Assembly: GCA_029245025.1 (NCBI GenBank)
Contig: JAQWQC010000029.1
Coordinates: 32,553-96,552, forward strand
Direction of reading: 5' to 3'
From: Rhodospirillaceae bacterium
GTDB lineage: Bacteria; Pseudomonadota; Alphaproteobacteria; Rhodospirillales; Rhodospirillaceae
Length of the DNA stretch: 64,000 nucleotides
Position 1 is the stretch's first letter. Each line of letters opens with the position of its first letter. Made by a program: the position numbers and the translations under genes. Under the pieces are notes generated by a model. The model was not told the origin of the DNA, made no database searches, and saw only the letters and a list, made by a program, of their open reading frames with translations. This document shows, piece by piece, positions 60,526-64,000 of this stretch.

Positions 60526-61454
60526 TTCAGGGCCCCGTCACCCAATGCGAAACGCGTTGCGGATTTGTCGCTGTTTTAGGGGCACCGAACGCTGGCAAGT
60601 CCACATTAGTAAACGATTTGGTGGGGACAAAAGTTTCAATCGTTTCGCCGAAAGTTCAAACAACGCGGACAATTGTGCGGGGTATAGCACTTCAGAATCA
60701 GAGCCAGATCGTATTTGTCGATACACCCGGCATCTTTGAAGGCGCTAAGCGCCGTTTGGAACGAGCCATGGTTTCTGTGGCATGGACGGGGGCCGACGAC
60801 GCTGATGCTATACTTCTAGTTGTTGATGGGGCGAGAAGCCTAGAAGACAATACCAAGGCAATACTGAACTCTCTGGCTAAGCGTCAAGAGACACGTAAGA
60901 TCCCAGTAATGTTGGTCGTCAACAAAGTCGACGTCTCAAATAAAGAGAACTTACTCGAGCTCACCACCTGGCTTAACGAAGCTGTGAATTTCACTGAAAC
61001 ATTTATGGTCTCTGCGTTGTCTGGGGATGGGACTAGTCGCATTCTCGATATTTTAACCGATGTAATGCCCAAAGGCCCTTGGTTGTTTCCCGAAGACGAT
61101 GTTTCGGATATGCCGCAGCGTTTGTTAGCAGCTGAAATTACACGGGAGAAACTTTTTCTCTCCCTCAGACAGGAACTGCCATACGATTGCATGGTCGAAA
61201 CGGATTCCTGGAAAGAGTTTCAGGATGGCAGTGCCCGAATTGATCAGACCATTTACGTCACACGCGATAGCCAGAAACCGATAGTGTTGGGCAAGGGCGG
61301 TAAGGGTATAAAGTCATTTGGGGAACAGGCACGCAAAGAGTTAGAGAACCTTCTAGGAAGGCGATTTCATCTCTTCCTGCATGTTAAAGTGGAGCCGAAA
61401 TGGCGAGAACGACGGGCTCACTTTTCTGCTTGGGGCCTCAACTTCAATGTATGA
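60522..61454 (+). CDS. era: GTPase Era
   Basis: A 310-residue GTPase required for 16S rRNA processing and 30S maturation. The P-loop is GAPNAGKSTLVN, G3 VDTPG, G4 NKVD, and the C-terminal KH domain shows VLGKGGKGIKSFGEQARKEL. The start GTG at 60522 overlaps the rnc stop. rnc-era-recO is a conserved order. Confidence 0.96.
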   Translation: MIQGPVTQCETRCGFVAVLGAPNAGKSTLVNDLVGTKVSIVSPKVQTTRTIVRGIALQNQSQIVFVDTPGIFEGAKRRLERAMVSVAWTGADDADAILLVVDGARSLEDNTKAILNSLAKRQETRKIPVMLVVNKVDVSNKENLLELTTWLNEAVNFTETFMVSALSGDGTSRILDILTDVMPKGPWLFPEDDVSDMPQRLLAAEITREKLFLSLRQELPYDCMVETDSWKEFQDGSARIDQTIYVTRDSQKPIVLGKGGKGIKSFGEQARKELENLLGRRFHLFLHVKVEPKWRERRAHFSAWGLNFNV

Positions 61455-61662
61455 AAAGAAACAACCGTATAGGCGACCCGCTATAGGCAAAGATTTGACA
61501 ATCAAACTAGGCCATTTCTTGATTCTTGATTTTGGACTCACGCCCTAGAGCATTTTTTCATGAACTTGATGGCGTGATATTTTTCTGTTTCATTCCTGCA
61601 TTCCGGAATATCAGAACGCAGGGCGCATATACTTTTTATCGATATCGAGAAAAGCACTCTTC

Positions 61663-62388
61663 ATGGCTGTGGAATGGACCGACCTTGGTTTGGTACTCTC
61701 TGTGCGGAAGCATGGCGAGTATGATTTGATATTACATGTCCTGACACAACAACATGGCCACTACGCTGGTGTTGTGAAAGGAGGTATAGGACGACGTACG
61801 CGTGGACTATACCAGCCTGGTAATCGGCTTCAGTTTCGATGGCGGGCTAGACTTGAGGATCATCTCGGCACCTTTGTTTGTGAGCCGGACAGAATGTTTG
61901 CAGCGGCGGCCTTGCACGATCGCCTTATGTTGACGGCATTGAGTACGTTGTGCGCGAGCGCTGAAGCGGTGTTGCCGGAGCGTGAAGCTCATCCGCTCGC
62001 GTATCACCAGGCATGTCATTTGCTAGAGAACCTGGGAGATCCTAATTGGGTGTCGGACTATGTGCTATGGGAAATGCATTTACTCAATGAGCTGGGTTTT
62101 GGTCTCGACTTGACCTCTTGTGCTTCGACTGGCGTGACTGAAGAGCTGATTTATGTGTCCCCGAAAAGCGGGCGGGCGGTTTGCCGAAAAGCGGGGGAAC
62201 CGTATCGAACAAAACTTCTTTCACTACCTGCTTTTCTTAAAGGCGAGTATATTAAGCCATTAAATAAAGATGATGTGATATTTGGGTTAGACCTTACTGG
62301 TTTCTTTTTGGAACGATACGTCTATGGGCCGCACGGCAAAAGTCTACCGTCTGCAAGGCAGCGTCTCCGAGCTCTTGTCGCGGGTTAG
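61663..62388 (+). CDS. recO: DNA repair protein RecO
   Basis: A 241-residue mediator of RecA loading in the RecFOR pathway. The N-terminal OB-fold opens VEWTDLGLVLSVRKHGEYDL, and VVKGGIGRRTRGLYQPGNRL and LNELGFGLDLTSC are family-typical, though the zinc-finger cysteines are largely reduced. It is separated from era by 208 bases in which I see no gene. The following 282 bases hold nothing I can support. Confidence 0.93.
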   Translation: MAVEWTDLGLVLSVRKHGEYDLILHVLTQQHGHYAGVVKGGIGRRTRGLYQPGNRLQFRWRARLEDHLGTFVCEPDRMFAAAALHDRLMLTALSTLCASAEAVLPEREAHPLAYHQACHLLENLGDPNWVSDYVLWEMHLLNELGFGLDLTSCASTGVTEELIYVSPKSGRAVCRKAGEPYRTKLLSLPAFLKGEYIKPLNKDDVIFGLDLTGFFLERYVYGPHGKSLPSARQRLRALVAG

Positions 62389-62670
62389 AGGGGAAAAAGG
62401 GGCATAACGATATGCTGGGGACAGTAAAATATTGTTAGCTCTATGTTTTTTCTGGACTTTTATCATGCGAGACAACCACCATGACTGGTAAAATCGGTCT
62501 CTTTTTATCTCCTGAAAGCAAAAGAAATGTCGGTGAAAGGTCTGTGAATTGGTTTTGAGTAAAATTAAGTTACCAGCCCATCATAGCATCTTTATATTTG
62601 ATCAGTATGCTATCAGCCTGCAGTGCTTTATACGTAAAGAAGCTGTAATTTAATGGCCTAGGGGAACCTC

Positions 62671-64000
62671 ATGTCTGACAAGAAAACTAAAGCATCTGAC
62701 CTATTCATCGAGTGCCTTGAGAAGGAGGGAGTTGAGTATGTATTTGGTGTGCCTGGAGAGGAAAACCTTGATTTTCTGGATTCACTTTCTCGCTCAAAGC
62801 AAATTAAACTGATTTTGACACGTCATGAGCAAGGTGCTGGCTTTATGGCTTCGACGTACGGCAGGCATACTGGTAAGACTGGCGTCTGCCTGGCGACTTT
62901 AGGACCGGGTGCTACAAATTTCGTCACCGCAGCGGCGTACGCTACCCTTGGTGGCATGCCGATGCTAATGATCACAGGCCAAAAGCCAATCAAGAAATCT
63001 AAACAAGGGCGGTTTCAGATTCTTGATGTAGTGTCAATGATGACGCCAATTACAAAATATGCCCATCAAGTGGCTTCGTCTGACAACATTCCAAGTCGTG
63101 TCCGAGAGGCTTTTAGAATAGCAGAAGAAGAAAAACCGGGAGCTACTCATATAGAGCTTCCTGAGGATATTGCTGACGAGCACACCGACTCAGTTCCGCT
63201 TCAGCGCAGCCAAGTTAGAAGACCCACAGCTGATGTGAAGTCAGTCCGTTTGGCAGTGAAAGCATTGGAAGGTGCTAAATCACCAATATTAGTTATCGGT
63301 GCTGGTGCAAACAGAACTATGACCAGCCGTATGTTGCTCCATTTTATTGAAAAAACTGGCATTCCCTTTGTTACTACTCAACTAGGAAAAGGCGTTATTG
63401 ATGAGCGTCATCCAAAGTTTCTAGGTTGCGCAGCTCTATCAGCCGGAGATTTTGTACATCGGGCGATCGAAGATGCAGATTGTATCGTTAACATTGGTCA
63501 TGATGTCATTGAAAAACCGCCGTTCTTCATGGCAGAAGACGGGCCTACCGTAATTCATATTTCCACTAAGTCTGCGGAAGTGGACCCCGTTTACTTCCCG
63601 CACATAGAAGTGATCGGCGATATAGCGAATGCGATATGGCAGATCAAAGAAGACATAGTGCCTAATGGAAGTTGGTTCTTCGATCAGATGCTTGCATACA
63701 GAGGTGCCGAGCTCGCTCATACCGAACCACTCTCTGAAGATTCGCGGTTCCCCATATTCCCACCACATCTCGTGCGGCAAGTCCGAGACTCGATGCCTGA
63801 TGACGGAATAATCTGCCTAGATAATGGCGTTTATAAAATCTGGTTTGCCCGTAACTATAAAGCGCAAAAACCAAATACTGTATTACTCGACAATGCATTA
63901 GCTACCATGGGCGCAGGCCTTCCATCGGCTATGGCATCCCATCTTGTCTATCCAAATAGAAAGGTAATGGCTGTCTGTGGAGATGGCGGATTCATGATGA
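62671..64000 (+). CDS. Acetolactate-synthase-like ThDP enzyme, partial
   Basis: A 443-residue 5' part of a gene running off the right edge; its protein resembles the acetolactate synthase large subunit family. It starts MSDKKTKASDLFIECLEKEG with AGGGGAA upstream. The cofactor-activating Glu is in RHEQGAGFMA, with VFGVPGEENLDFLDSL and ATLGPGATNFVTAAAYA before it and the ThDP/Mg motif GDGGFMM at the end. The protein lacks an obvious small-subunit partner here. It may be biosynthetic, catabolic, or another ThDP decarboxylase/synthase; the missing part and its neighbour would decide. Confidence 0.88.
   Translation, partial: MSDKKTKASDLFIECLEKEGVEYVFGVPGEENLDFLDSLSRSKQIKLILTRHEQGAGFMASTYGRHTGKTGVCLATLGPGATNFVTAAAYATLGGMPMLMITGQKPIKKSKQGRFQILDVVSMMTPITKYAHQVASSDNIPSRVREAFRIAEEEKPGATHIELPEDIADEHTDSVPLQRSQVRRPTADVKSVRLAVKALEGAKSPILVIGAGANRTMTSRMLLHFIEKTGIPFVTTQLGKGVIDERHPKFLGCAALSAGDFVHRAIEDADCIVNIGHDVIEKPPFFMAEDGPTVIHISTKSAEVDPVYFPHIEVIGDIANAIWQIKEDIVPNGSWFFDQMLAYRGAELAHTEPLSEDSRFPIFPPHLVRQVRDSMPDDGIICLDNGVYKIWFARNYKAQKPNTVLLDNALATMGAGLPSAMASHLVYPNRKVMAVCGDGGFMM

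Overview
The window looks like the chromosome of an alphaproteobacterium, probably a free-living, Rhodospirillales-like aquatic lineage with moderate GC. The evidence is gene order and architecture: divergent trpE/ppiD against tpiA-secG-pyrG-kdsA-eno; ftsB followed by pdhA-pdhB-pdhC-lpd-lipA with a lipoyl domain on the E1-beta subunit; an M23 peptidase gene overlapping a bactofilin gene; and rpoZ, a single bifunctional RelA/SpoT gene, pdxJ, acpS, lepB, rnc, era and recO in series. No tRNA, rRNA, CRISPR array, insertion sequence or phage gene was seen. Family names come from recognising motifs by eye; no database search was run.

Layout. (1) 1-7420 is an accessory stretch: a secreted orphan, a nitrilase-superfamily hydrolase followed by a DUF1838 protein, a RhlE-type RNA helicase, a 3' fragment of an APC-type permease, a divergent pair of exported SUMF1-domain proteins, and a decayed cyclic-nucleotide-binding-domain gene. 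(2) 7424-16211 is core: trpE and ppiD on the minus strand, then tpiA, secG, pyrG, kdsA and eno on the plus strand. (3) 16212-36496 is a roughly 20 kb accessory block separating eno from ftsB, which are usually close neighbours in alphaproteobacteria. It holds a TPR/glycosyltransferase-like protein, a SUMF1 remnant, thiC under a TPP riboswitch, a FAD-dependent dehydrogenase, five tandem paralogous methyltransferases with twin-arginine-like signal peptides, a secreted orphan, an MFS transporter, a Rieske oxygenase, an MDR oxidoreductase, an alpha/beta hydrolase and a decayed exported SDR. (4) 36497-49202 is core: ftsB, the pyruvate dehydrogenase and lipoate genes, a COQ10-like gene, pncC/cinA, pgpA, the M23-bactofilin pair and a soluble lytic transglycosylase. 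(5) 49440-62388 is core with a small accessory insert (molybdopterin oxidoreductase, O-methyltransferase, glutathione peroxidase, type 5 uracil-DNA glycosylase) between smpB and folK. (6) A ThDP-dependent acetolactate-synthase-like gene runs off the right edge.

The most unusual feature is the five-gene tandem array at 23406-29720. All five proteins share an N-terminal domain of about 200 residues, a class I SAM-methyltransferase core that keeps its glycine motif, and an RR-containing signal peptide ending in a basic residue plus an AxA-like site. If the signals work, SAM-dependent-type enzymes would be placed in the periplasm, where no SAM supply is known. The array is flanked by an exported FAD dehydrogenase, an exporter and a Rieske oxygenase, which suggests, by inference only, a module that modifies or breaks down an organic substrate in or across the envelope.

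Four broken genes (APC permease, cyclic-nucleotide-binding protein, SUMF1 protein, exported SDR) are not open as single reading frames. They lie only in the two large accessory stretches, which suggests those stretches turn over while the core blocks stay fixed.
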